Source: Welwitschia mirabilis (taxonomy: Eukaryota; Gnetophyta; Gnetopsida; Welwitschiales). From it: a stretch of DNA of 64,000 nucleotides. The stretch spans positions 259,244,651 to 259,308,650 of the forward strand of contig JBOZIK010000001.1 of the NCBI GenBank assembly GCA_051453625.1. Reading direction: 5' to 3'. The notes below the pieces were generated by a model. The model had not been told where the DNA came from. It saw nothing but the letters and a program-made list of their open reading frames with translations, and searched no databases. Positions 47,560-57,869 of the stretch are shown one piece after another (within the stretch, counting starts at the first letter, position 1; each line of letters opens with the position of its first letter). A program made the position numbers and the translations under genes.

Positions 47560-48190
47560 TTTAGAAGAAATGATGTTTGAAAATTAGTAGAAAGATCAAA
47601 ATATAAGAATGTAATTAGGACAAAATGGATCTTTAACAATAAGTGTGATGAAGACAATAATGTAATTAAAAACAAGGTCAGATTAGTGGCTTAAGGATAC
47701 AACCAAATCAAAGGAATAGATGTAGGAGACACATTTGTTCCAGTGGCTAGATTAAATAGAAGTAGAATGTTTCTCTCCTATATAGCCTTTAAAAACATTA
47801 AATTTTTTTAGATGGATATGAAAAGTTCCTTTTTAAATGAAACTCTCAATAAAGAAGTTTAAGTGAAATAACTACAATTTTCATAGATCCACAAAAACCA
47901 AACCATGTATATGTTTTAAAATAGGCTTTAAGGGCTTGGTATGAAAAAGTAGTAACATTTCTTAAAGAAAACGGTTATACTCATAGAGCAGTGAATAAAA
48001 CTCTATGTATCAAAAATATTAAAGATGATTTTATCATCATTCAAATCTATATTAATGACATAATGTTTAATGCATCAAAAGAGAATATCTCAAAAGAACT
48101 CACTAGCATTATGACCAAAAAGTTTGAAATGAGTATAATTGATGAGGTTCACATGTTACTTGGTCTCCAAATTAAAAAAATAAAATAGGG
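47560..48190 (+). pseudogene. SIRE-like reverse transcriptase remnant
   Basis: IRTKWIFNNKCDEDNNVIKN, then KVRLVA, stop, GYNQIKGIDVGDTF and VPVARLNRSRMFLS (47610-47790) form one open run broken by a single stop at a Gln/Lys position. MDMKSSFLNETLNKEV follows at about 47814. The final open stretch 47991-48188 carries IQIYINDIMFNASKENI and LLGLQIKK. The active site YVDD is YIND, with the first Asp as Asn, so the enzyme is dead. Otherwise this is the best preserved pol domain of the window. Confidence 0.9.
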
Positions 48191-48199
48191 AAATTTCAT

Positions 48200-48990
48200 C
48201 TCTTAATCTAAGTATGAAGTTGATTAAATTTTTTAGACTAAAAATGCAAAATCAACTAATACACCTACGTTAACTTCATACAAGGTTAGTATTAATAATC
48301 TGAAAAATTTGTGGATCAAAAACTTTATAGGAGTATGATAGAAAGTTTATTATATTTAATTAGTAGTAGATATAACATAATTTTTAGTATTCCTATATAT
48401 GTAAGATATTAAACTCAACCAAAATAATTACACCTCAAAGCTATCAAAAGAATTATGAAATATATAAAAGGCACAAGTGACTATGGGTTGTATTATCCTT
48501 AGAAACTTCTTTTAAGTTTGCAAGTTCTAGTAACGTAAACTAGGCTAGTTATAAGAATGCTTTAAAAGCATTAGTAGAAATTATTTTCTTCTAGGATCTT
48601 GCTTAATAGGATAGGTAAGTAAGAAGCAAAATTCCATCTCCATTTTCATAGAAGAAGCATAGTATATAGGAATGAGGAGTTATTATATTCATCTTCTATG
48701 GATGAAAAAAATTCTTAGAGGTTTTAGAGTTAATTTTGAATAGGTTCTAATCCTTTGTGATAATACTAGTACAATTAATATCTCAAAAAACCATATTCAA
48801 CATTCTTAAACTAAACATATTAAACTAAGACACTATTTCCTTAGAGATTAATTAGAAAAATGCAATATTTCTATGAACTTTGTAATCACTAATAAATAGC
48901 TAGCTAATATTTTTACAAAACCTCTAAACTTTGACAAATTTTTAAGACTTCATTGCAAATTGAAATTTGTCTTTTTATTATTTAACTAAA
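48200..48990 (+). pseudogene. SIRE-like RNase H remnant
   Basis: Blocks in order: YGLYYP-like sequence (about 48482), KKQNSISI and EEA..YI (about 48620-48670), ILCDNTSTINISKNHIQHS (about 48750-48805), TKHIKLRHYFLRD (about 48817), NIFTKPLNFDKFLRLHCKL (about 48907-48960). The last is the C-terminal signature of copia Pol. Stops fall at Gln and Arg positions. Confidence 0.88.
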
Positions 48991-48999
48991 AACATAATA

Positions 49000-49330
49000 G
49001 TTAACAAGATCTCTAATTTAGCTAATTATATTTGAAGAAGTCAGATTGACTAAATTTAACCTAGTCACTTGGACTTATCTAGAAAAATATGATCTTAGTT
49101 GGATAGATTAGAGTAAATTCTACATTAACTAGAGCTAAAAAATTTTTAACCTACATCACAATGGGTCAATCAAATCATGATTTAGTTGACTAGATCTATA
49201 GGATTAAAGAGTGGAAGAAATGCAGTGAATCTAATTCTTTTCTCAAATTGAACTTATTTTTCCTCCCTTATGAAATCTTTTGGAGCTCTACCTTTCTTAT
49301 TTTCACCTATTCCACTATCTTCTTTAGATC
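49000..49330 (+). other. Spacer between RNase H and 3' ORF
   Basis: No coding signature. It contains several AGTTGACTAGATC-like phrases resembling those of the LTR. A possible splice acceptor for the 3' ORF message could lie here but none is evident. Confidence 0.5.
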
Positions 49331-49367
49331 TTATATATTTTCTTTCATTTATTTTAGTATTTAGAAA

Positions 49368-50326
49368 GTGTCATGTGTCTTAATAGTAGAGGGACCTTAT
49401 AGAAGAGCACAACAAAAGAAGGCTATAAGTAGGGATTTAAGCTATTTCTACTTAAAAATATCAGATGAAGACTTGGACAAGTTTATTGAGAAGTTTAAAA
49501 AGAAGCCTGTCTACCAAGAGAGGCCACTAACTCTAGTGGAACTTAGAGAACTTAGAGATATGATAAGACTTTTTAATGATATAGATCTCTCTTATTTCCT
49601 TGAGATTTCTAGGTTGGCATACCATTTTCTTACCCATAAGTTCTATTGTAATGCCTTTTATAATGTAGATTTCTCCACCTTTTTGATACTTATTATAGGA
49701 AAAAGAATATGAATAATCTCAGATTTGATAGCCTCCTTCAAAAATCTTCCTACATAAGATTACAAGGAGTTTTAGCCCTTGTGTGATTCCATGGAGGATA
49801 AGGAAAAAGTCATTAAGGAGCTCTATGGGAAAATCATTTAGTAAAAAACCACCCTTTTCACATCTAATATTATTTCAAAGTATTATTTTCTTCATCTATT
49901 TTTTACCTATAATTTTTTACCTCTTATTGGTCATCATGATGAGACCTTTAATTATCATACTTATCTTTTGTACTTGGTAAGGACTCGTCACTCCATTAAT
50001 GCTCCTATTATCATTTCTAAAAATATTGTTTGTCCACTAGAATACCATAAAACTTGGACTCTTTTTTACTTCATCTTATTTGCAAACATCTGTTACCCAT
50101 TTAGGGTTCAAATGCACCCCAAAATTGAGATCTTAACTCCTATTGATTCCATTGGATGTGCTACTCTTTCTTGCATGCATATATTCTCTAGCTTCAAAAA
50201 ATCTTGAAAATATCCTTCTCCAAAATAGGCCTTTTCTAAAAAGATTCTATCATATCTTAAAAGGCTAGATTCTTGAACTTATAACATGAAAGAGGCACTT
50301 ATTATACAAGGATATAATATTGTAGA
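49368..50326 (+). pseudogene. Env-like 3' ORF of the SIRE-like element, first part
   Basis: The longest gap-free frame of the window, 114 codons, runs 49368-49712. It is rich in Lys, Glu and Leu (FIEKFKKKPVYQERPLTLVE) and includes LAYHFLTHKFYCNAFYNVDF, a block of the type L-x-x-x-FY-x-N found in the extra 3' ORF of SIRE and Athila elements. After a frame break, HDETFNYHTYLLYLVRTRHS to CATLSCMHIFSSFKK (about 49930-50207) continues the same kind of protein. The start at 49368 is only the first Met of the frame. The true start may lie upstream. The function of these ORFs is unproven. The rest of the ORF was cut off by the nested insertion and lies at 55821-55974. Confidence 0.6.
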
Positions 50327-50668
50327 TATAGGATCATAAACCTTAGAGAGGAGGGGGTGAATAGGACTTTTGGAAATTTTAAATAATAATTACTACCAAA
50401 TGAAATTATGACATAAAAAGATATAACAAAATAAAAGAAATAGAAACCAAAATAGATGCATAAGACAAGATTTATAGTGGTTCAGGATACACCCTACTCC
50501 ACTACTAGAATATATTCAATAACCAAAACTATTCTAGATCTCTATTGCGTCATAATGCACTAGGTTTTCAAGGCTAACCTTCAACCTTACAAAGCAAAAT
50601 TTTGGAGGCTAAGTCTTAACCTCTTCAAATGGACTTTTATAGGCTAAGTCTCAACCTTTAGAAAATGC
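50327..50668 (-). repeat. LTR 3'-end segment, reverse SIRE-like element (copy a)
   Basis: It matches the 3' part of the LTR at 54626-54990. It ends at a gap, and nearly the same sequence starts again after it. It contains the repeated phrase GGCTAAGTCTTAACCT/GGCTAAGTCTCAACCT with a period of about 35. Confidence 0.8.
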
Positions 50669-50768
50669 NNNNNNNNNNNNNNNNNNNNNNNNNNNNNNNN
50701 NNNNNNNNNNNNNNNNNNNNNNNNNNNNNNNNNNNNNNNNNNNNNNNNNNNNNNNNNNNNNNNNNNNN
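50669..50768. other. Assembly gap (100 N)
   Basis: Exactly 100 N, probably of unknown length. Sequence to its left (50370-50668) is repeated to its right (50787-51067) at roughly 85 percent by eye, so the joint may be a misassembly or a tandem LTR. Confidence 0.99.
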
Positions 50769-51884
50769 TATGTATAAAAAGAAAATTAAACAATTTTTAC
50801 TTACAAAAGAAATTATGTATAAAAAGATATAACAAAATAAAATCAAAAAGCATAAGCAAATAAATGCATAAGACAAGATTTATAGTGATTCGGGTTACAC
50901 CCTACTCCACTCTCAGAAGATAGTCAATAACCAAGACTATTCCAGATCTGTGTTGTATCACTAGGCATAAGGTTTTCAAGGCTAACCTTCAATCTTATAA
51001 AGCAGACTTTTCTAGGATAAGTCTTAACCTATTTAAATAGACTTTTGTAGGCTAAGTTTCAACCTTTAGAATATGTCTAATGGTGAGTGAGAGAATGAAG
51101 CCTCTATACTCTAGATCACTTAAGTGAAAGAACTAATAATGGAGCCTTATTACTCAGATTTGATACAAAGGTAAGTGCTAAGTGAGAGAAGAATGATAGT
51201 AAAAGATAATCCCTTTAGATCAAGAATTCAACCTTCCTTTTCAAAAATCCATTCTAATGTTAAGCCTTAGGGTTTTCTATTATTGCCTCTTCTTTATATA
51301 TTTCCCTAAAATATAACTGTTTAGATAGTTGGAAATGAAACGAACATGTGCAACGGATAGATTTGGTGAAGTAATAATTAGAAAATTGCTTTAAAATTTT
51401 TGCTTCTAAACTAACTTGTCAACCCTCAAAAGATCCAATCGACCTAAGTGACTCATGTCACTTGATCCGATCGCCCCCTTTGTCATCTGGTTGACCTGAG
51501 TAACTCATGTTACTTGGTTCAGTAATCCCCATATAAAATGTAGTTGTCCACGTTTTTTAGGTCCAGTTGACTCCACATAAGTTTGAACGACCCCATAGGA
51601 CATAATACATATTAGAAAGCTTAAAAAATGTAACTCTAGATCTAGTAAACCCCTCACAAATCTATTCGATCCCATATGAAATAGCACAAAATGAGTATTT
51701 CCTAGTTTGGTTGGCTCCTACATTAAGTCCTTGAATATAAACTCAAGTTACAATAATTAGAACATGTTTAAATCTTGCTATCTTTTAGATATAGATCTTG
51801 TAGTTTCTTGCACCTATAAAATCACTTTTTATTCTACAAAGATCATATTAGTTTTACATAAATTAATAAAATAAAATCATAACA
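50769..51884 (-). repeat. LTR of reverse SIRE-like element (copy b)
   Basis: A near-complete LTR aligning with 54660-55815. The minus-strand start (decayed TGTTA) is at 51884, beside the purine tract at 51885-51897. It carries repeats of phrases such as GGTTGACC and AAGTAACTCATGTTACTTGG (51420-51560). Confidence 0.8.
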
Positions 51885-52139
51885 ATCTCCTCCTTTGACA
51901 TTGATGGTAAACAAATAAGTGATTTCAAGATCAAACAAATATTTCATCTTTAAGCTCTTTATCATAAGGCATACTAACATAATAAAAACTCCCACTTTCA
52001 TAAAGTCATATAAACAATATTAAGCAAAGGGTGTAAAAAATATTTCTAAAACATACCATTTTTTAGTTTATGCATATTTTTGAAAACACCGTATTTTCTC
52101 CCCCTTTAACATCAATGGCAAAGAATAAAGAAAGAGAGA
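51885..52139 (-). other. Polypurine tract and internal 3' end (copy 1)
   Basis: The minus strand reads CAAAGGAGGAGAT directly before the LTR start. At 52098-52125 it reads ATTGATGTTAAAGGGGGAG, the conserved purine-rich phrase found before the 3' LTR of SIRE elements. The same 250 bases recur at 52876-53130. Confidence 0.75.
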
Positions 52140-52239
52140 NNNNNNNNNNNNNNNNNNNNNNNNNNNNNNNNNNNNNNNNNNNNNNNNNNNNNNNNNNNNN
52201 NNNNNNNNNNNNNNNNNNNNNNNNNNNNNNNNNNNNNNN
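52140..52239. other. Assembly gap (100 N)
   Basis: Exactly 100 N. Both sides repeat each other in order (51220-52139 and 52255-53130), so the true structure here is uncertain. Confidence 0.99.
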
Positions 52240-52875
52240 TCAAGAGTGCAACCTTCCTTTTCAAAAATCCAATTCAATATTAATATTTTACTTTTTGAGT
52301 GTTGCCTCTTATTTATAGATTTCCCCAAAATATAACCATTTAGATAATTAGAAATGAATCTAACATTTACAACTGATAGATCTTTTGAAGTAACAGTTAG
52401 AAAATCACTTTAAAATTTTCACTTTCACACCGTCTAGTCAACCTCTTAAAACATCTAATTGACCTCTTACCATTCGGTTCAAGGATATTAACTCTTAAGA
52501 TCATAGGTCTGGTTGAACCCATCTAAAATTTGATTGACTAATTTCCTTTAGATCCAGTCATTTCCACATGAGTCTAGTCGACCCCATAGGATATAGTACA
52601 TACAGGAAAGATTAAAAAATTTATCTTTAGGTCTACTTGACTCCTCAAAAATTAGGTTGACCCCATAATAAATATCCCAAAATGAGTATTTCTAAGTTTT
52701 AATGACTCCTACATTAAGTCCTTGGATAGAAGATCAAATTATTTTAATTAGAACATGTCCAAATCTTACTATCTTTTGGATATAGATCTAGTAGTTTCTT
52801 GCACCTATAAAATCACTTTTCATTCTACCAAGATCATATTAGTTTTACATCAATTGGTAAAATAAAATACTAACA
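52240..52875 (-). repeat. LTR 5' portion of reverse SIRE-like element (copy c)
   Basis: It aligns with 51225-51884 and 55155-55815. The minus-strand start is TGTTAGTATTTTATT at 52875. The remainder of this LTR copy is lost in the gap at 52140. Confidence 0.8.
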
Positions 52876-53559
52876 ATCTCCTCCTTTGACATTTTTGGTA
52901 AACAAATAAGTAATGTCAAGATCAAACAAATATTTCATCTTTAAGCTCTTTCTAATAAGGAATACTAATATAATAAAAACTCCTCCTTTCACAAATCCAT
53001 ATAAACAATATTAAGCAAAGGATGTAAAAAATATTTCTAAAACAAACCATTTTTAGTTCATGCATATTTTTGAAAACACTATATTTTCTCCCCCTTTGAC
53101 ATCAATGGCAAAGAATAAAGAAAGAGAGATAAAGAGTTATAGGCCTTAAACATGTGGTAAGAAATATCATATTTTCTTCCCTTACCTTTATGCTATATAT
53201 ATGTATAAAAAAAATCATAATCATGATAGAGTTTCAAAGCAAGTATGTAAATGAAATGATAATTTTCAATTCATTATAAAATAAGATCAACTAATGTTAT
53301 GCTTATGATAACAAGATTTAATTTCAAAATAAAACATCAAAATATTCAAAGGTTATAGATAAATCTTTACAAAGATAGATAATCATTAAGATGCAAATCC
53401 AAAAACATGATTAATATCACAATGATGATTCCAATAATCATATCATATTACACATTTGATGATTTAAAAGAAATTGTAATAATTAAGAATTAATAAAAAT
53501 ATTGACTTAATACTAAAGTTAAAATTTTTTGGGATCAAAAAGATTTTAAATTCTTAGCT
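52876..53559 (-). other. Polypurine tract and internal 3' end (copy 2)
   Basis: The purine tract CAAAGGAGGAGAT (minus strand, to 52888) and the SIRE-type phrase GATGTCAAAGGGGGAGAA (about 53086-53104) are both well kept. From 53131 to 53559 there is only AT-rich sequence without gene signature, which joins directly to the end of gag, marking the pol deletion. Confidence 0.75.
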
Positions 53560-54556
53560 TTTACCCATATAGTCTTTTTTAACTTTTAGGTAGCGAATTG
53601 TTTGGGAATAATTTAAACGATAATGCATTAATGTTTTCAAAATATGTACATTTTCTATATGGATAATTAAATTTTGAATGACCAAGTTTGCAACAATAAT
53701 AACAATTGATATTGTTGGTAAAAGATGTTATACCTTTAATACTTACCTCACTTGATGAAGTAGATGTATCATTGCCTTCAAATCCATTATCCTTTTTGTC
53801 TTGTACAAGTTATTCCAATCTAAACATCTTCTTAAGCTTCTTTGATCCTTTTGTAAATTTACTCAAGGATTGTGAAGATTAGCTTAAGTTCTTCATAAAT
53901 CTTATGTCTTCTTCTTGAATCTCTTTATATCTTTGATTTATGGTTTCATTCTCCTCTTTCAAATCATTAATAACCTTGTTTAGTTCATTTGCTTTAATAG
54001 TAAGCCTTTTACATTATTGATATAGTTGAAGACATGTATCTTCAACATCCTTCTCTTCTTCATTTTTGCTTATGTTCAAATCATCATGCTCTGATGTGCT
54101 GAGAAAGTTCTATAGAGGAGGCACAATCATCATGAAAGATAACGTTTCATGTACTTCATTTGAGCTTTCTTCTTATTCTTGCTTGATAGTATATGTTCCT
54201 TCATGAGTAATAGCAATAATATCCCATACTTCTTTAGTATTCTGGTAGTTTACTATTATCTTGAACTCATCTGTAGTCGTAGCACAAAAAATTGCATTCA
54301 AAGCATAATCATTAATAGTAGCAATATCTTTATCTAATTTAGTTCATTTATCTTTTGTTTTCAATACTACTAAAGAATTGTCATTGACATCCTTTTTAGT
54401 TATGGTAGGATGGGGATAACCTGTGATCAATATATGCTCATAATGTATATCAAGAGATCTTAAGAAAATTATCATTCTAGCCTTCTAGTATCCATAGTGT
54501 ATTCCATCAAAGAGTAAAGAATTAGAAATAGAGAAACCTTCTACAATAAAATTCAT
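53560..54556 (-). pseudogene. Gag remnant, reverse SIRE-like element
   Basis: From the minus-strand ATG at 54554-54556: LLFDGIHYGY, stop, KARMIIFLRSLD, then ALNAIFCATTTDEFKIIVNY and TKEVWDIIAITHEGT, the UBN2 gag domain. A Glu/Lys-rich coiled-coil stretch follows (LTIKANELNKVINDLKEENE, 53900-54010). The zinc knuckle CYYCCKLGHSKFNYPYRK lies at about 53650-53710, with the last metal-binding Cys changed to Tyr. Only four or five stops occur in about 330 codons, so this gag is clearly better preserved than the host element's. Gag alone could form particles but cannot copy itself. Confidence 0.88.
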
Positions 54557-54610
54557 GGTTAGGGTTATTAAGTCAAAGACTGATTAGAATCTTAGTGTTG
54601 ACTTAACTTA

Positions 54611-54625
54611 GTGCTTTGATACCAT
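54611..54625 (-). promoter_or_regulatory. Primer-binding site (iMet), reverse SIRE-like element
   Basis: The minus strand reads ATGGTATCAAAGCAC, the initiator tRNA-Met site with one change (CAGAGC to CAAAGC), directly beside the LTR end at 54626. Confidence 0.88.
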
Positions 54626-55815
54626 TTTTAGGAACATGAACCCTATAGAAGAGTTAAATAGAACTTCTAAAAAATTTAATAAATAACTACTACCAAAAGA
54701 AATTATGACATAAAAATATATAACAAAACAAAATCAAAAAGCAAAACCAAAATAAATGCATCAGATAAGATTTATGGTGGTTTGGAATATATCCTACTTC
54801 ACTCTTGGAAGATAGTCAATAACTAAGACTATCCTGGATCTCTATTTCATCACTATGCATTAGGTTTTTAAGGCTAATCTTCATCTTTACAAATTAAACT
54901 TTTCTAGGATAAGTCTCAACCTTCATAAATAGACTTTTATAGGCTAAGTCTCAACCTCTTGAAATGGACTTTTGTAGGCTAACTATCAACCTTTATAAAA
55001 TGCACAATGGTGATTGAGGAAATGAAGCCTTTATGCTCTAGATTACTCAAGCGAAGAAACTACCAATAGAACCTTATTACTTATATTTGATACAAAGTTA
55101 AGTGTTGAATGAGAGAAAAATGATAGTATCAAGATGAGTTCTTTAGATTAAGAGTTTAATCTTCCTTTTAAAAAATACATTCCAATGTTAAGCCTTAGGG
55201 TTTTTGAATGTTTTCTCTTATTTATAGATTTTCCCAAAATATAACCATTTTTAGATAGTTGGAAACGAATCTAACATTTGCAATGGATAGATTTGGCGAA
55301 GTAATGGTTAGAAATTTCTTTATAATTTCTGCTTTTCCACTAACCATTTGATCCCTTGAAATGTTCGGTCGATCTAAGTAACTCATGTTACTTAATCTGA
55401 TCACCCCCTTTGTCATCCATTCAACCTAAGTAACTCATGTTACTTGGTCTACTCACCCATATATAAAATCCATTTGACTGCTTTTCTTTAGATTTGGTCA
55501 ACCCCACATAAGTTCGGTTGATCCCATAGGATATAGTACATATTAGAAAGCTTAGAAAAGGAAATTTTAGATTTGGTTAACCCCTTAAAAATCTAGTTGA
55601 CCCCACATAAAATAGTAAAAAATGAGTATTTCCAAGTTTAGTTAGCTCCTATATTAAGTCCTTAGATAGAAACTCAAGTTACTTTAATCAGAACATGTCC
55701 AAATCTTTCTGTATTTTAAATATAGATCCTATAGTTTCTTTCATCTATAAAATCACTTTTCATTCTACAAATATTATATTAGTTTAATGTCAATTGGTAA
55801 AATAAAATTCTAATA
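54626..55815 (-). repeat. 5' LTR of the reverse SIRE-like element
   Basis: About 1190 bases, complete. The minus-strand start is TATTAGAATTTTATT at 55815. It contains a 27-36 base tandem phrase GGCTAAGTCTCAACCT (54870-54990) and GTTGACC/GGTCGAT phrases (55350-55620). The 64-codon open frame at 55222-55416 lies in this LTR and is not a gene. Confidence 0.88.
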
Positions 55816-55820
55816 GTAGA

Positions 55821-55974
55821 TAATTCCGTAGGAGCTATTAGCTCTACATAAAAGGCAGTAGAAGAAGAAGAAGAAGAAGAAGAAGAAGAAGAAGAAGAAG
55901 AAGAAGAAGAAGAAGAAGAAGATCTAGATTCTAAGGAAAAATATGAGCAGAAGAAAGAGGAAGAATTAGATTAG
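55821..55974 (+). pseudogene. Env-like 3' ORF of the SIRE-like element, C-terminal end
   Basis: After the right target duplication, one frame runs through the GAA repeat as twenty Glu codons (55861-55920), then DLDSKEKYEQKKEEELD and a stop at 55972-55974. I infer that it is the tail of the ORF at 49368-50326, split by the insertion. A highly acidic tail is plausible for such an ORF, but the length of the Glu run may be recent repeat growth. Confidence 0.55.
55858..55920. repeat. (GAA)20 microsatellite
   Basis: Twenty perfect GAA units at 55861-55920. In a sequence as decayed as this, a perfect run points to recent slippage. Confidence 0.97.
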
Positions 55975-56330
55975 TCCTCTTGTTTTTACTATTATTATTA
56001 TTATTTTTGTCATCTTTTCTTACTACTATTTTCTCTCCTTTATCATTGATGTCAAAAGGGAGAGAAATAGGGTTTATAAAATTAGTTGCAACTAGTTACT
56101 TTTATATTATTATCATTTAGTTATACTTTTAAAGTCTAGTTAATACTAATGAATGTCTATATTATTTATCTCACATATTAATGAATATTATATTTTACAT
56201 GAACTATGATTTCAAAAGTTCATTTTTAGCTATCTCTCTTTGCAAACATATTATGAATTTTGTGAGAAGGAGTTTTTAAATTGATATATACAATTAAGTA
56301 TAGTTTTCCATTAATGTCAAAGGAAGAGAT
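55975..56330 (+). promoter_or_regulatory. 3' untranslated region and polypurine tract, SIRE-like element
   Basis: The phrase CATTGATGTCAAAAGGGAGA (56044-56063) is the purine-rich SIRE-type signal, and CAAAGGAAGAGAT (56318-56330) is the tract directly before the 3' LTR. The rest is AT-rich without genes. Confidence 0.7.
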
Positions 56331-57480
56331 TGTTAAGTTATATTTTTGCCAAGTTGATGTTAAACTAATAATTCTTTGGAAAAGCAAAATATGTTGTAAT
56401 TCTTGTAGAAAATAATAATTCTTGTAGGTCATAGATTAACTAGATCCTAGAAAGATCAATCAAAATTATATTAAAAGTTTCCATTTAATTCTTTAAGGCA
56501 TTAGCCAGATGCTTAAGGAATTGACCAGACCTGTATATAATACTATCAATCTTTTTCTCAAGGGATTAACTAAATGTTTAAATGGTTGGCTAGACTATTG
56601 TCATAATTGTATTAGTGATAGTAGGTCAATTAGATCAGAAGGGGATCAAATAAACTTAGACCATATATGGTTAATTAAATTCTAAATTAATTTAATTAGA
56701 CCATGTAATGTAAGGACCTCACACTGACCGAAATAAAATGGAGTCAACTGACTTCTATAGCAGCAGTCAGTGTAGTTCACAAATACTCTAAGGGATTGAC
56801 CAATCATGGTAGAAATGTATCTTTAACCTAGTTTCTAGATATTGTATCATTATTTTTATCCATTAAAATATTAGAGTCACTTGTAAAATCATAAAATCTA
56901 TTCTTTATATAAACCATAGCCATAAAAATCATGATAGATTTCTTTTGGCAGAATAAATTGAAATGGTATTTTTTAACTATTGGTTGTTTAGTCAATTAGA
57001 TTACACTGTGTACTTAGATCTGTGGCATTATTTTCAAATAGTGTGGTACTATCTTTATTGTATTTTAGATCTATTGAAGTCTTTGCATCTTGACATACTA
57101 TTGACATCAAAAAGCTTTTTTCTATGAAGGTTGAGATTAAGCCTTGAAAAGTTTGATTTTAAAGATTACAAGTTAACTTGAGAAACTTGGAAAATAAGTA
57201 ACAAGGATTTAGATTAATCTTGGAAAGACTCTAACTATTAAGAGTAGAGTATAGGATTTTATAAACCACTTTAAATCATGTATCTAATAATCTCCATTAG
57301 TATTTTCTAGTTTTAGTTATTTCTCTTTTTAGATCTCATTCTTAGATAAATATTTTGGTTATTTCATATGCACAAATATTTTTTGGATATTTTATTTTTT
57401 TTTTATACCCTATTCAACCATTCCTCCTTCCCAACTCATCACCCCTCACACACACCTCCTGTAGGGTTCTAGATCTAATA
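56331..57480 (+). repeat. 3' LTR of the SIRE-like element
   Basis: It starts TGTTAAGTTATATTTTTGCC and ends CTAGATCTAATA, pairing with 43318-44297. It has about 218 bases more (56773-56990). The C/T-rich stretch at 57412-57465 has its match at 44262-44280. Confidence 0.87.
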
Positions 57481-57485
57481 GTTAA

Positions 57486-57723
57486 AAGGCTCATATTTTG
57501 TCTTACTAAAAATAAAGATTTTATCTCAAATAAAATAATAATTTTTCCTTATTAATTGATTAGTTAAGTTAAATATTTTTCCTATATGTCTTAGGGCACT
57601 ATGAACTCTATAATATAATAATAGTATAGATTCATGTCTTATTTGAGAAATAAACTAGGTAAAGTTATTACAATTATCTTATCCCTTATTAGACAACTTA
57701 GAATAGAATTATTAGACATTACA
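57486..57723 (+). repeat. Tekay-like LTR 2, second part
   Basis: It continues LTR 2 after the SIRE-like insertion and matches the last 240 bases of LTR 1 (34985-35224), ending GACATTACA. Confidence 0.9.
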
Positions 57724-57869
57724 TTTTGATATTAGAGTTCTAGGATATGAATGTTGGTTTAAATTATTATTTCAATTTCTCATAACTAAAAAATTGATAT
57801 GATTCATAGATGAAACTAAAAAGATCACTGGCATCACTTGATGGATGATCTTTAGTAACTGCTATAGCC
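57724..57869 (+). promoter_or_regulatory. Primer-binding site and leader, Tekay-like copy 2
   Basis: TTTTGATATTAGAGTT follows the LTR end and is a further decayed form of the iMet site seen in copy 1. The leader aligns with 35240-35389. Confidence 0.75.

Larger units (their letters stand above)
50327..55815 (-). mobile_element. Reverse, gag-only SIRE-like copia element, TSD GTAGA
   Basis: A minus-strand element inserted in the 3' ORF of the plus SIRE-like element. Target duplications GTAGA lie at 50322-50326 and 55816-55820. The 5' LTR is 54626-55815, followed leftward by the primer site and a gag remnant (53560-54556). No integrase, RT or RNase H was found, so it is non-autonomous. The left end is complex: LTR and polypurine-tract sequence occur twice over 50327-53130, with two 100-N gaps at the joints. 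The LTR family differs from that of its host element. Confidence 0.88.
43318..57480 (+). mobile_element. SIRE/Maximus-like copia element
   Basis: A dead copia retrotransposon inserted in Tekay-like LTR 2. The 5' LTR is 43318-44297 and the 3' LTR is 56331-57480. The flanks ATTAA (43313-43317) and GTTAA (57481-57485) are a 4/5 match to a target duplication, and LTR 1 shows the uninterrupted site. Order: primer site, gag, protease, integrase, RT, RNase H, extra 3' ORF, polypurine tract. Integrase before RT is the copia order, and the extra 3' ORF marks SIRE/Maximus. Removing the nested insert at 50327-55815 leaves about 8.7 kb, near the family's usual 9-10 kb. Confidence 0.9.

Noticed and set aside
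52068-52328. 82-86 codon frames on both strands across a gap
   Set aside because: They span 100 N inside LTR and purine-tract sequence of a copia element.
55861-55920. CRISPR-like or regulatory array
   Set aside because: It is a plain trinucleotide repeat without spacers.
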